NCBI GenBank assembly: GCA_027475525.1
Contig: JAMWFC010000044.1
Location: 931,340 to 995,339 of the forward strand
Reading direction: 5' to 3'
Length of the DNA stretch: 64,000 nucleotides
Source of the DNA: Macrolepiota albuminosa
Taxonomy: Eukaryota; Basidiomycota; Agaricomycetes; Agaricales; Agaricaceae
Position numbers and translations under genes: made by a program. Positions 34,451 to 45,844 of the stretch are shown piece by piece (within the stretch, counting starts at the first letter, position 1; each line of letters begins with the position of its first letter). The notes beneath the pieces were generated by a model that saw only the letters and a list, made by a program, of their open reading frames with translations, did no database searches and was not told the DNA's origin.

Positions 34451-35560
34451 TTTACATAGGAAGAGCTTATCAGCTACCATCTGCTGGCATGCCAGCAGGC
34501 AGCAGACACTCACACACTTCCTTCTGCCTTTCCTCCTCTTTCTCCTCAGTGCCATCCTCTCCACTCCTCATACTACCTCACATGCAATCTCCATCCACCA
34601 TATGCATCCTGCTTCTCTCCTCCCTCCTGACCTGATGTCTGCTGGCATTCCAATGAACACCCATACTCCTCCCCTTCCTCCTTCCCCCTTTTTCTTCCAC
34701 CTCCATTCCTTTTCCGCCACTCTCCATGCTCTCCAAAACACCACTCTATGCAGCGGACATCCATGCACCCCCTTTTCTTCTCTCTTGCCCTGATGTTGGG
34801 CAACACCAAACAATGCCAGACAATGCCAAAGGTTGCCAATGAATTTCCATGGATGCTGATGGATACTGGCAGATATCTGGTGGATGCCAATAGATGTACA
34901 ACAGATGCCGATGGATGCCAGTGGATGCTAGCTAATGGCAGATGATGCCAACACCCCTTTCAAGCCACAAAACCTCTTTTGGGAGGTATGCCACCCCCCT
35001 TCCATCTTAAATATCTATACAGGGACCTGCAGAGACATAGGTGGGTGGCCATTTATTGTATTATCCAACCTTTGATTCTATCTATTAATAATGGACCTGT
35101 GGTGCAATGGTTAAATTGTCAGTGTGTTCCATTGCTGAAGACTTTTCCAAGGGCAGGGGTTTGATTTCCCCCCACAGGCATAGGGCCAAGAGGACGAGTT
35201 ACCTCTTTTTTTGGTTCAACCAGCCCCTGTAAGCCTGCATAGGCCTCTGCAGATGTCTGCTGGTGCCCTGCACAGGCCTGCATGAGCCCACATAGGTTTG
35301 AGTAGGTCAATGTAGATCTGTGTGGATGTCTGCTAGTGGCTTATATAGGCTTGCATAGATCTGCAGAGCCTTTTTGTAGACATACACTGGCATTGGGGAT
35401 GGGAAAAAGAAAGAAGGAGAGGCACACAGCCTCAAGTTATTGTGTAGAGGAAGGGAGGGGAGGGAAGTGGGGAACCTCGAGGAGTGTTTACTTATGCCAT
35501 GACATTTGTCAACGGAGAAGGTTTTCACTTGTGGGCTGATGCCTGCTGGCAGCTGCTGAT
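34450..35560 (+). repeat. 1.0-kb dispersed repeat with tRNA-like segment (copy 2)
   Basis: Inverted homologue of 17839-18870, with the same order of parts: pyrimidine-rich stretch, TGGATGCC/TGGCATC words, tRNA-like segment, then CCTGCATAGGCC-type words. Open frames inside it (for example 34374-34793) read through these low-complexity stretches and are not taken as genes. Confidence 0.8.
35096..35178 (+). repeat. tRNA-derived segment
   Basis: CCTGTGG at the 5' end and CCACAGG at the 3' end form a perfect 7-bp acceptor stem. CAAT-GGTTAA-ATTG is a D arm, TGGTGCAATGG an A box, and GGGGTTTGATTTCCCC a T arm whose loop has lost a CG (TTCGA to TTTGA). A long variable arm is implied. Confidence 0.6.
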
Positions 35561-35829
35561 GCACATTGATGTCTGCTAGTGTCTGCTAGCATCTGCTGGG
35601 CCTGCATGCATATGTGTGTGCCCACCTATTATTGATTTACTGGACCATGTCATACAGCACATTGTAACATGCCTGTAGCACTGTGGGGACTGCTTTGCTA
35701 CAGTGTAGCAGACTCTGCTAGACATGTATGATATGGCACAAAGCGAGCTCCCATACAATGTATGACACATACCGTTGTGATGTCTCTATGTGGATATCAC
35801 AATGATGTTGTTATCAGGAAACCAGGTTG

Positions 35830-36583
35830 TTGCCTGTTAGAAGATGTGTTTTGGGTTGTTGTTCTGCTGAAAATATCATTCTTTTTCCTTCATTTTCAAC
35901 TTCTCAAAGCTTTTCACCACTCTCTTATCTAAATTCTTACAATACTGTGCAGCATCCATCTTCTCCTGAACTTTTATAAGCTTCTCCACTCTATTTCAAC
36001 CCATGCAGCCCCATACCATTAAATTGTTTCTTCCTCCATGCTTGACAGTTGGTGTAGTGATATAGTCAGATAGTAGTTCTCCTGGAATTTTCTACACATA
36101 TACCTTTCCATCTGATCCAATTCAATTAATCTTTGTCTCTTCACTCTACAAAACCTTTTTCCAATTCTCCACTGTCCAGTTTTCATGATACTGAGCAAAC
36201 TTGAGCTGGTTTGCATGATGAGCAGCCTTGAGCATGGGAACTTTCTTCTTTGTTGCTGAGCAAGAACCTGCCTCCTTCAATGCATTTCTGACTGTCTGAG
36301 AATTGACAGGACTGGAGATGACAAAATTAATGAACTGTGTAGCTTGAACCATATTATTCAGCTTTCCAGTAGTAATTTGACGAATAATAAACTGTTTGGT
36401 ATGTGTTATAAGCTTGGAAAGATGACCTCCAGGGTGATTCTCTTTGTTGCTCTCCAGTTCTTTGCTGATCCTCCCTGCAGTGCCCTTTTCCAGGCCAGTG
36501 TTTGCTTGGATTTGATGCTGAGAATATCTCTCATTGAGGAGAGAAGCAACAGAAAAGCAATTGGCAGCAAAAATAGGTTGCAT
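35830..36583 (-). pseudogene. Tc1/mariner-type transposase
   Basis: The - strand frame 36583-36146 has a helix-turn-helix N-terminus (NCFSVASLLNERYSQHQI) and ends TVENWKKVL. The next frame (36216-36019) and following bases give the DDE core: TKINxIGSDG-like first acidic region, TPTVKHGG, LMVWGCMG, then FQQNNNPKH near 35850, where the second D reads N (family: QQD-x-x-P-K-H). Stops, a frame change and the lost acidic residue show an inactive copy. Terminal inverted repeats were not found. Confidence 0.8.
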
Positions 36584-36599
36584 GATAGTGGTAAAATGT

Positions 36600-37700
36600 C
36601 AAGAAGGTGATTGATTGAAGTTTAACATGTTAAATTAGTACAAAGAAGGTCACATGACATTGTTTATACTTCCCACAATGTGTTTCCATCTTCTACTGCT
36701 GAAAAGTGTTGCGAAAATATGAAAATTAAAATGAGTCAAAAAACTGCTGCAATGATTGAATATTTTGTTTGATTTATTAATTGGCAAGTCCTTGTCCAAA
36801 TCACATGATCTATACCTTCTTATGAAGACAGGGTGCAGTTGTATGTCATGTGATTTTTCACAATTTTTTTACTTTGGTAATTGTTGCACACCATGTGAAT
36901 CTTTCCAAAAAGGCCAAACATTGGAGCAGTTTTTTGAGCTGGTGTATATAAACACAGATACCATAAGTATCTAAATCTAAGGTACAGTTAGTCAATTATC
37001 AGAAGTTTGTAGGTAATGTGGGCTCACCCTCAGTCTGTGTAATAATGACTGAGGGTGCTATTCTATGTCTATGCGACTATATACTTGTGCAACTGCTTTG
37101 TCCGTATAAGCATGATGAGTGTGATATTGTAAAGAGTGATTGTTCTTTGATCGTCACTTATGGTGCTGTGATTATAGATTACAACAAGAACATGTGAGAA
37201 GGAACATCAATAGCAGATATACTGAGGGCTTTATAGGGTGAAGTAGTATGAACTCTGACAAAATCAAATTGTAGTTAAGTGGCTATGAAGCATAACTAGC
37301 ATTAGCTGATTTCCTTGGCAATACTGTAGAGTAGAAAACATACACACATGACATCCCATGTATTCTGACCTTGAAGTAAAACCCACAAGGAGTGATTAAA
37401 AAAAAGATTTTGAGGAATAAAAAGTTATTAAAGACTTATTAAGCCCTTTGAAATATAACACTAAAAGGCACTTTTCTTTGTGCAAAGGGCTATATGGATG
37501 CATTTGGAAAATCAGAGTATCAGTTTCAGCTTCAGCTTACAAAGGCAGCCAGCTCACTTGGTTTGAGGAGGAATGATAGAAATCAATGTACAATTATCTA
37601 TCTCATAGGCAAGCCTGACTACTATATGTCCCGAAAATGTAGACAGACAGAAAGTAAGATAACAAATCCGCAACCTGAAATTTTTGTGGATCAAAAGAGT
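36600..37700. other. Spacer without recognisable gene
   Basis: AT-rich. It holds a perfect 11-bp stem with 11-base loop (see 37025-37057) and an 86-codon frame at 37494-37754 that overlaps the 3' end of the tRNA gene and has no recognised domain. CG content rises from about 37600 on entering the gene island. Confidence 0.4.
37025..37057. repeat. Perfect hairpin
   Basis: CACCCTCAGTC (37025-37035) and GACTGAGGGTG (37047-37057) are exact inverted copies around an 11-base loop. There is no T run beside it, so there is no reason to call it a terminator. Confidence 0.8.
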
Positions 37701-37716
37701 TTAAATGAATCACAAA

Positions 37717-37811
37717 TTCCCTCTAGCCGACTTGAACGACTGACCTCGTCATGAAATGCTGTGACCATCATCTCATACTAGTGACGCGCTCTACCACTGA
37801 GCTAAGAGGGA
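37717..37811 (-). tRNA. tRNA-Thr(AGU) with 23-bp intron
   Basis: - strand cloverleaf: acceptor TCCCTCT paired with AGAGGGA (7 of 7), D arm GCTC-AGTGGTA-GAGC, anticodon stem CGTCA/TGACG, loop C-T-AGT-A plus an intron of 23 bases after position 37, T arm AGTCG-TTCAAGT-CGGCT, discriminator A. The A box and B box are intact. All stems pair, and it lies in the CG-normal gene island, so it should be functional. Confidence 0.93.
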
Positions 37812-38398
37812 CATGTTGGTAGTCCCCCGCGGGAGTTTATGTTAAACCGTGCTGTGGGAGGTAACCCTGGGTTGGAAGGCGAATATACTTTTTCTTTCTT
37901 GTAGATTACTTGGGCTCGGGTACTAAGAAGCAAAGACTTGGACTTGGACTGATTGGGTTGATTCAAGTGATCCATGACATGACAGCAACGCAACGCAGAA
38001 AGAGTAAAAGAAGGAAGAGGAAGAGGAAGAGGAAGAGGAAGGAATGGCATGGCATGAAAGGTCATCAGATACATGAACGGAACGAGGGGCGAGGACCCAA
38101 CATAACACGACGCAAACGCAAATGCAAATGCAAAACGTAACACGACGCAACTAGTAGGGTAAAAGTAAAAGACTAAGAAAAGGAGAACAACAAACAAAAA
38201 AAAAACGACGACAAGCAGGGATAACGACGACGACGACAATGACGACGCAGATCCATCCACCCACTCAACCACCGACCCACCGACCCACCGACCCACCCAG
38301 GCTCACACCACTCACGCGCCCACGCGCCCACGCACCTACACCAATCCTAGATCCCACGCCTCGCGAATCTTGTTGTTTTTTTTTGGTTTCTCAGCTTC

Positions 38399-40160
38399 CT
38401 ACTTGCCAGCGGGTGCCCCGCGGCCCCGAGGTGCACCACGGCGCTGGTGCTGATGCTGGTGCTGATGCTGATGCTGGTACCCGCCACGAGACGCGTCACC
38501 ACCACCATTAACGGGTGCACCGCCACGAGGACGGCTCGGCGGACGGTCGCCGCGCTCCTTCTTCGTCTCCACGGAAATCCGCAACGGCGCGTCGGTGCCC
38601 ACGTCGATCCAGATCGGCGACTGGGAGATGGCGCGCCGCGCTGATTCGATGTTTTGGAACTCGAGGAACGCGCAGGCTTTGTTCGGGACGATGTCGAGCA
38701 CTTTGATGGCCCCGAACTTGTTTGTGAGCGTCGTGCTGAGTATGGCTTGGGTTATTGGTTCCGTCACGCCCTGTGTAGGTGTTAGTTAGTTTTAAGTTAT
38801 TTAGGTAGTGGGAGGAGAACGGACTTTGACGAAGCAGTGCGCGGTGGTGATGCTCGCGGCGGCGGCGGGGCCGTAGGTGAGCTGCTGGCCGCCGTGCTGG
38901 TGCTGGTGTTGATGCGGGTGTTGGTGTTGATGCTGCTGGGGTTGGCGGGGCGCAGGGGCTTGGGCGGGCGCGGTGGCGACGGGGGCAGGGGCGGCGGGGG
39001 TAGCGGGGCTTTCTGTGACGCCGCGGGATTCCTGGGCGACTTTGGCGCCCCATTTGTTAGAGTTGGACGCGGCGAGGGAGGCCCAGGTTTTTGGTGCCAC
39101 AGGGGCCGGCGCGGGCGTAGGCGCAGGCGCGGGTGTCGCGGGCTTGGAGGGCGTCGGCGCAGCTGCTGCGGGGGCTGGGACGGTAGCTGGTGCCGGCGCG
39201 GGTACGGGTGCAGGTGCAGGTGCAGCGGGGATAGGCGCGGGTTCCGGTGCAGCAGCAGCGGGGACGGGTGCAGGTGCAGGTACAGGTACGGGCATGGCGG
39301 CGACCTCGGGCTCTGGCTCAGGCACGGGCACGGGGGTATGTATGCCGTTGGGCTGGGCTGCGGGCAGGGCGACGACGGGTGCAGGTGCAGGTGCGGGTGC
39401 GGGAGTGGGCGTCTGTGGAGCCGGGACGGGCTCGGGGACATCAATGGTGGGGGGCTCTTGGACGACTGGAGGAGGAGGCGAGGGTGCGGCAGGGGGAGGC
39501 GAGGGCGGGTTGGCGGGCTCAAAGGGCTCGGGGACGGGGATGGAGACGTCGGCCTGGGACTCGGCGGGGACGGCAGGAGCAGCGACAGACTCGGGTGCGT
39601 CAGGGTCGTCGTCGCTGTCGACAGTCTCTTCCTTGAGGAAACGGAAGATGTCGTTGAGGACAAAGTAGCCGTTGGGCTGCTCGGCGAGGAAGAAAGTCTG
39701 GGCAAACTTGCGCCAGGGATCGCCGTGGTTCGACATTTCGCCGATGACCTGGATAATGATCCCGCCATTTGCTGAGCACTGCGCGTCGACAGAGTGGATG
39801 AACACCTTGCAGTCCTGGAACCCGATGGACTTTATCTTGTTGTGGATTTCCTGCACTGCGCGTCGACAGAGTGGATGAACACCTTGCAGTCCTGGAACCC
39901 GATGGACTTTATCTTGTTGTGGATTTCCTGGGACCGTTTGTGAAAAAAAAACGCAACAGACCTGTACTCGACGGGCTTACCTGCTGGCCAAAGCATGGCT
40001 TGCCATCCTCGCCCTCAGTCCCGTGGATGAACGTCGATGACTTTGTGTAGAAACAATGCAGACGCTCGGGCTGCTTGTTGACAAAGGTATAGTACTGGGG
40101 AACAAACTGCCAGCCGACTTCAGAAGGAACGACTGTCGGGGTTGCAGTGGCATTCGTCAT
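38399..40160 (-). CDS. G3BP-like protein: NTF2 domain, P/A-rich linker, RRM, RGG tail
   Basis: Homologues (G3BP, fission yeast Nxt3, budding yeast Bre5) bind RNA, join stress granules and act as cofactors of a ubiquitin protease. Exon 1 40160-39981 (GWQFVPQYYTFVNKQP ... FYTKSSTFIHG) and exon 2 (EIHNKIKSIGFQDCKVFI ... GEMSNHGDPWRKFAQTFFL) make the NTF2 fold, about residues 15-135. A long A/P/V-rich linker follows, then an RRM (AHCFVKGVTEPITQ ... ACAFLEFQNIESARRAI) split by intron 38771-38824, then RGG and QH repeats and stop at 38399. A 77-bp duplication doubles the acceptor of intron 1. Using the second acceptor (exon 2 39850-38825) keeps frame and gives 525 residues, while the first gives a frameshift. 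Confidence 0.88.
39777..39930. repeat. 77-bp tandem duplication over a splice acceptor
   Basis: Units 39777-39853 and 39854-39930 are identical. Each holds, on the - strand, the CAG acceptor and the first codons of exon 2 of the G3BP-like gene. Confidence 0.97.
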
Positions 40161-40330
40161 GCTGCAAACAGTCTCAGCGACACCGCACACACGGCAGAAC
40201 AACCAACGAGCACTTACATGTTTCGAGTCTACAGAACGAGCAAGCGGGGCGAGCGCGAGGAGGGACAAGGGTCAACCCAACCAATCCCAAAAAATTATTC
40301 CAAATCCAGTCCGCGATTTGCCGAACTCTG
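40161..40330. promoter_or_regulatory. Divergent promoter between G3BP-like and het-C genes
   Basis: Only 170 bases separate the two start codons, so the promoters must overlap. On the - strand a likely 5'-UTR intron lies at 40162-40217 (donor GTAAGT, acceptor TTTGCAG one base before ATG). A CCAAT box occurs at about 40281 (CCAACCAATCCC). No TATA box is clear for either gene. Confidence 0.5.
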
Positions 40331-43300
40331 ATGTCCACTAACCTGTTCCTCCTCGTCTTTCTATTGTGTTTCGCTGCTGATGCCGCTCATGCCTTTGGAG
40401 CAGGAAACATTCCCTCGTGCGTTCCTTTGTCTCCTTCACCATGTCCACGCTCATACACGTCCCCACAGATTCGCGTACATGGAGGGCAGAGCCTTCCGCC
40501 ACGGCGACATCGTGAGTCCCTCGCTGTCCACAAACGCCGTCAATTCATCCAATGTCTAGGAAGACACCCTCGCCGAACTCGTCAAAGGCGGCGCTGGCAT
40601 CGCCGCATTCGCTTCCATGATCGCGGGCGGCCGCAAGTTCAACGGACTCGACATCAAACGTGTTTATTTTGGGTAAAAAAAAACATACTATCGCACAATC
40701 ATCTCCATCTTAACCTTGTTTTCTCTATCAGCAATTGGTTGCGCGATTACAGCCAGGCACGCCGATTTTCCATTGACGATCACGCGCTTGATACATCTGT
40801 TTGATAGGCTATTGACATCGCAGCCCTCAAGAAGATGCCGCTCCAGGTGCGTTGCGTGGTTTCTTCTTATCTTAGTCCACGGGCCCGGTCTAACGCCACG
40901 CAGACGATCATGAATCTCCTTATGGTCCTCGGTTTCATGGTCCGTATCCCGTCGTCGTCTCCGTGTCCTGTGGTTCTGACCTCTCGAAATTAGGCTCACG
41001 GGTACGCCACCCACGAGTTTGAAGTCACGCCAGAGCGTATCGGCGTCTACCTCCCCGTACGCACCCATCCGTCTCGTCTCGTGTACATTGCCCCATGTAA
41101 ACTCTTGTATAGGTGGAACACATCGACAACCCCAAAGGGTACGGCGAAGGCGAAGACGCGCGGAGGTACCACCCCGCCCTCCGGCCCCCCGTCGACGTCA
41201 GTCCTCCATTGATCCATCCATCCATTAATCAATTAATCCTCGCTAACTTTAATCCCCATCTAGCCACGCGAGCTGGAAATAGACCCCCGCACAGGGATGA
41301 AGAACTACATCGCGAATGGTTTGCACCCCCTTCGTCTACCCGGGTCCGTCGGCTTAGCTGATCGTTTCCCGTCCCGAAACAGAACAGGGCGGGTGGGATA
41401 CCTCCAGGGCGCTTGTCCGTCGGCTGCTGGAGAGGTGTGTACATCTTGGTAGGCAGCACCGTGCGCAGGGTCGTAAACAGGACGAGTACGAGGCGTATAG
41501 GCTTCTAGGCACTCTTGTGAGCCCGTTCATTCTTTCGTCTGGGATACATCGTGTTTGTGTTGATGGACGTGGTAGTTACATACCCTTGAGGATTTCACGG
41601 CCCACTCGAATTGGTGCGAGATCACGCTCGTTACGATGGGGTATCGAGACGTGTTTTTGCATGTCGGCGATCAGGTGAGGGTGCAAGCACCCAACGGGCA
41701 ATGGGTAGCGCCTATCGTAACCGGTTCGTTCTCCTCACTCCTCTCCTTTCCCTTCCACACGCCTTGGGCAATTTCAAACTTACCTATCTATCCTCTCTAT
41801 CTATCAAGGTACATTCGGATTCCTTTCCCTTCCACACGCCTTGGGCAATTTCAAACTTACCTATCTATCCTCTCTATCTATCAAGGTACATTCGGATCAA
41901 GCGACTTTTTTCACTCCCTCTTAGGCGGTACGTCCCCCTAACCGTCACGCACGATATGGATATTACATATGGATCTGACGAACCTATTCCTTATTTTGGT
42001 TATTCATACATACAGAGGCAGGCGACCACCTCTCCCAAGCGTCCGTGACAGACCTGAACAAATCCCTGGACTCTGCGCGCGCGCGCTCCGCCTCTTCTGG
42101 CGCCAACACACGTGGGGGTGGGGGCGGGGGCGGGGTAGACCCCGCTGCGGTGTTGCGCGATTTGTTCTTTAGTATACCTGGTGGCGGAGGGGGCGAGCTG
42201 TCCAGGGAGATGGAGGCTGTTGAGCGTATACGTGCGGGCCCCGGTATGGGGATGGGCGGGGGGCCGGGGATGGGTGGGGGAATGGGAGGCAAGACGCCCG
42301 AGGAGATGTCTCCGCAGGAATTACATTCTGTTTTGTGGCAGGTTTTGACGTTTAGAGATTCGGGTGAGTGGTTCCGTGGTTCCGCGCTTTCGTGCTCTCG
42401 TCCTTGAAGAGAGGGCCGAGGGAGAGCCGCGCGTGTGTGCTGATTACGTGTCCCCCCCCCGGGTAGTTATGAAGAAGATTGAGAAGACTATTGAGAAGAT
42501 ACCGGGTCTTGGACCGCTTATTGAGAAGATTGTGGATTCGGTTTCTGGTGCGTTTGCTCTGAGGTTTTTATTTTTGGTCGGGAGTGAGTGGGCTTATGAG
42601 GGTTGTGTGTTTTTTTTTTTTAGTTTTTGTGTTCACGACGCTTGAGGTGCGTGTGTTTTTTTTTTTTGGTGGTGGGGGTGGGGTTTTGATTGTTTCTTTT
42701 TTTTGTCTGTTTTTCGCTCTTGCTCGTACGCTCCTTCCCCTCGCACCCGCGCTCGCTCTCTCTCCTGCTCTCGCACCTTGCGCTTCCAGCCGTTCTTGAA
42801 GCCTATACTCAAGACCTCGACCTCGGCTCTGTCTGACATCTCAGGGGAGGTTATTAATAGCCATGATCAGTATGAGGTGTTTAATGATCCTAGAGCGGTA
42901 GGTTCTTTTTTTTTCTTTGGTTTCTTGTTCGGTTGTTCGGTTGTTTGTTGGTTTTTTGGGTTTTGAGTTTTTGGTTTTGATGAGATGATTTGATAACTCA
43001 CACTAACTCGCACACGCCCGCGTTTAGTCGGATCCCACTCATTCGTTTTTGAGTAAAGACCATTTCGTGAGTCTGTTTTTGTTTGATCTTTTGGTTGTGG
43101 GATGATTTTTTTGATTGTGTCATTGTGTAGAATTTGATTTTGAACGAAGCTGCTGGTCGTGTTGCGAGAGTCGTTGTTGTATGTGTTTTTTTTTAAATGT
43201 TTCTTTCGAGTTGTGAGGAGTGGACGTTGACTCCGTATATAGAGAAACACGGTTGGGCTCGTTCAGAAAGCTTGGGATGATAATTCGGTCAACGTCTATA

Positions 43301-44328
43301 ACATGTCAGAGGAAGTCCTCCAAGCCATGTCCGTCTTTCCTTCTCTCTCTCTTCCGTGTATAGGTTTGGGTTCGACTAACCGAACGACTGCGAACAGGTT
43401 CCACCCCAACTTCCACAACTCCAACTCGAAAGTCCAGTGCGAGATGCTGCAGGAGATGAACAACTGGGTGAACGATCTTGGGAACAAGAAGGAGAGGATT
43501 ATAAGGCGTTTGACGAAGGAGGCGGTGCGGAATCATGAGAATGTCAGGATGAAGGGAGAGGGAGGTGCGCCTGTTTCGCAGGGGTCGTATGCGCAGGTGC
43601 AGGGTGGGGCGGTGCAGCAGAGTGTGGTGGGGTATGTTAGTCAGATACCCGGTGTTGGTGCGGTGGCGCAGGCGTTGGGTGGCAAGGAGAAGGATAAGAA
43701 GGATAAGAAAGATAAGAAAGACAAGGATAAGAAGGATAAGGACAAGAAGGACAAGAAGGACAAGGACAAACATAAGAAGGACAAACATGATCGGGAGGGA
43801 AGCTGGGAGGGGAACGGACCGGGTGAGAGTTTGCGTCAGGAGTCTGGCGAAGCAGGGGCGTATTATGGTTATGAAGCGAGCAAGACGACTACGACGACGA
43901 CAGAGTGGGGATCTGGAGCTGGAGCTGCGTCGGCGTATTATGCACCTCAGACTTCGGGCCCGCCTCCGGTGTCTGGATACGCACCTCCTCCACCTCTTCC
44001 TCCGCCTCCGGCACAGGCGCAGGCACCGTCGTTCCCTGGAGAATCGGGTTATGGACCCTCGTATGGTTATCCCGCGGCGCCGATGCAGCAGCAACATGTG
44101 GGGTATGCGCCGTCGTATGGGGGACAGGCGTTCCCCAGTGCGAATGCTGGGCAGGCGTTTGCGTTTCCTGAGGCGTCGGCACAGGCGCCGTCGTCGTACC
44201 CACAGTTCCCATCGTACCCGCAGTTCCCGCAGGGCGCGCCTGCACCTGCGCCAGGATTCCCGGGAGAACAGAGGCCCCCGCCACAGTTTCCGGGTCCGCA
44301 GATGTTTCCGCCTGGAGGGGGGTGGTGA
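40331..44328 (+). CDS. het-C: HET-C heterokaryon incompatibility protein
   Basis: Homologous to fungal Het-C, a secreted or membrane-associated glycine-rich protein whose alleles can trigger cell death on fusion in filamentous ascomycetes. Signal peptide MSTNLFLLVFLLCFAADA-AHA, then FGAGNIPS, GDIEDTLAELVKGG, YFGNWLRDYSQAIDIAALKK, HGYATHEF, GVYLPVEHIDNPKGYGEGED, PRTGMKNYIAN, HTLEDFTAHSNW, FGSSDFFHSLLGEAGDH; then glycine-rich, a second conserved block (SDPTHSFLSKDHF, FHPNFHNSNSKVQ), a K/D-rich run (43684-43795) and a P/Y/G-rich tail. Twenty exons, 2532 coding bases, 843 residues, frame kept throughout. Intron 4 (40757-40807) is GC-AG. Intron 11 is lengthened by a 77-bp duplication. Confidence 0.92.
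41745..41898. repeat. 77-bp tandem duplication in het-C intron 11
   Basis: Units 41745-41821 and 41822-41898 are identical and run across the 3' splice site. The second acceptor (exon at 41886) keeps frame, as in the G3BP-like gene. Confidence 0.97.
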
Positions 44329-44930
44329 ATGACGGGTAACGAATGAGACTGACAAGTGACTTTTTTTTTAATTTTCTTTTTGGACTGTAGACAGTGTATG
44401 TGTGTTGTAAATTACATTTTACATTGGATGCGTTACTTTTATCTTGTGCGTGTTGTGTGCGTGCGTGCGTGTGTTTTCTTTGGTCCTTTGTCTTTTTTGT
44501 ATACACTGTGATGATGTGAGGACTTTGGATGGAGTTTATTAGTGGTTTTGTGGGATGGCGTGGTTTTAGTAGTAGAACCAAGACAGGCTAACAGTGGACG
44601 GCCTACGTATAAGAATATGAGTTATGGTATGTACCGTCAGTATGTGCGTAGGTATAGTAGTTTTGTAAAGTACTCATCCTAAATCCAATTTGAGTGACTG
44701 AGTTGTTTTTTTTTCTTTTGTGATGTCATCGCAGTAGCCAGTAGAGAGCGCAATGTGTCAAGAAACAGGTATGGGCCATTGAAAGTATGGCATATGTCTG
44801 AGATCTAGATCCTGACATAGTACTCAGCAATTTCAATGCATGCAAATAATCACTTCAGGGCATAGCAGAGATACAACTGTTAATCAAGGTGATTTCTAAA
44901 AAGTAAGTTGAAAAGTTATCAGGAAACTGG
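44329..44930. other. het-C 3' region and transition to repeats
   Basis: T-rich 3' UTR-like sequence to about 44580. A 21-base match to the end of the MITE-like element at 52889 (ACTTCAGGGCATAGCAGAGA) lies at 44852-44872, but the rest of that element is not recognisable here. Confidence 0.45.
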
Positions 44931-45165
44931 CAATGAACAGCATGAAGTGATACAAATATGTAAATTGATAATTTTGAGGACAAAGAAAGGCCTTGAAGAG
45001 ATTACATGAAAGAAAACCTAGGGCTTACATAAACCAAAAGAAAATGGGCAATGAGCAGCACAAAGCAATACAAATAAATTGATGATTTTGAGAACAAAGA
45101 AAGACCTTGAGAAGAAGATTACATAAACTGAAGGAAAACCTTGGGCTTATATAAACCAAGGGAGC
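44931..45165. repeat. 118-bp imperfect tandem duplication
   Basis: Units begin CAATGAACAGCA (44931) and CAATGAGCAGCA (45049) and run through GACAAAGAAAG and GGGCTTAYATAAACCAA words, with substitutions and small indels. Confidence 0.8.
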
Positions 45166-45844
45166 ATAAAGCAAATGAGCTGTGCCGTGTGCCTTTGGTA
45201 TGCAGCTAGCATCTCATTGGGGGCTTTGCCTCCAAACCCCCTCCAACACAGCCTCCACTCTAACCAAATGAAGTGAGGTTAGGGGTCCAAGTATCTATAA
45301 GTAATTCAGCCTCCACTTTAACCTCACTTTGTTCAGTTAAGGCTTCAAATATGTATAGATAACTCAATCTTAAATTCAATTTCAATATTATATATTGTCA
45401 TGGATATATTTATTCTATTAAATGCTACAATTTTTATATAATAAGGCTAGTTGGCCATGTGCTCTATGAAATAAAAAAAGAAGAAAGATATATCATTGGA
45501 GAGAGCACGGACTTCTGCACCCATGTGCAGCAGCTACAGTGGAAGCAGCAGAGGGAAGGTGGGCCCCGTGCTGTGTGGCTGAGTGGCTTGTGATCAGAAA
45601 CAGGTTATTAATTATTAAAAGTAGGAGGGTGGATTAGAATGAAATTTTTTTTGGTATTACTAGAAGACAAGCTGTAGCTTCAAAGTGGTAACAAATAAAA
45701 TGTCTCATCTCTACAATTTGCTGACATACTGTAGTAAAGCCATAAAAGAAAAAGATGTGAGTTTGTGTTGGTTACAAACCTTATCTCATGCTGGGCTAGC
45801 TGGCATAGCCCACAGCCTCAGCTTCCATTAGTTAAACCACTTGA

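Noticed and set aside
37494..37754. 86-codon frame upstream of and overlapping the tRNA
   Set aside because: It overlaps the tRNA gene, has no recognised domain and no promoter features.
38837..39775. Long open frames on the + strand (up to 312 codons) opposite the G3BP-like gene
   Set aside because: They are antisense shadows of the A/P-rich linker. They have low complexity and no domain, while the - strand encodes NTF2 and RRM domains with proper introns.
43306..44355. 349-codon - strand frame opposite the het-C tail
   Set aside because: Arginine-rich translation of the complement of a biased coding sequence; the + strand frame carries the conserved HET-C blocks.
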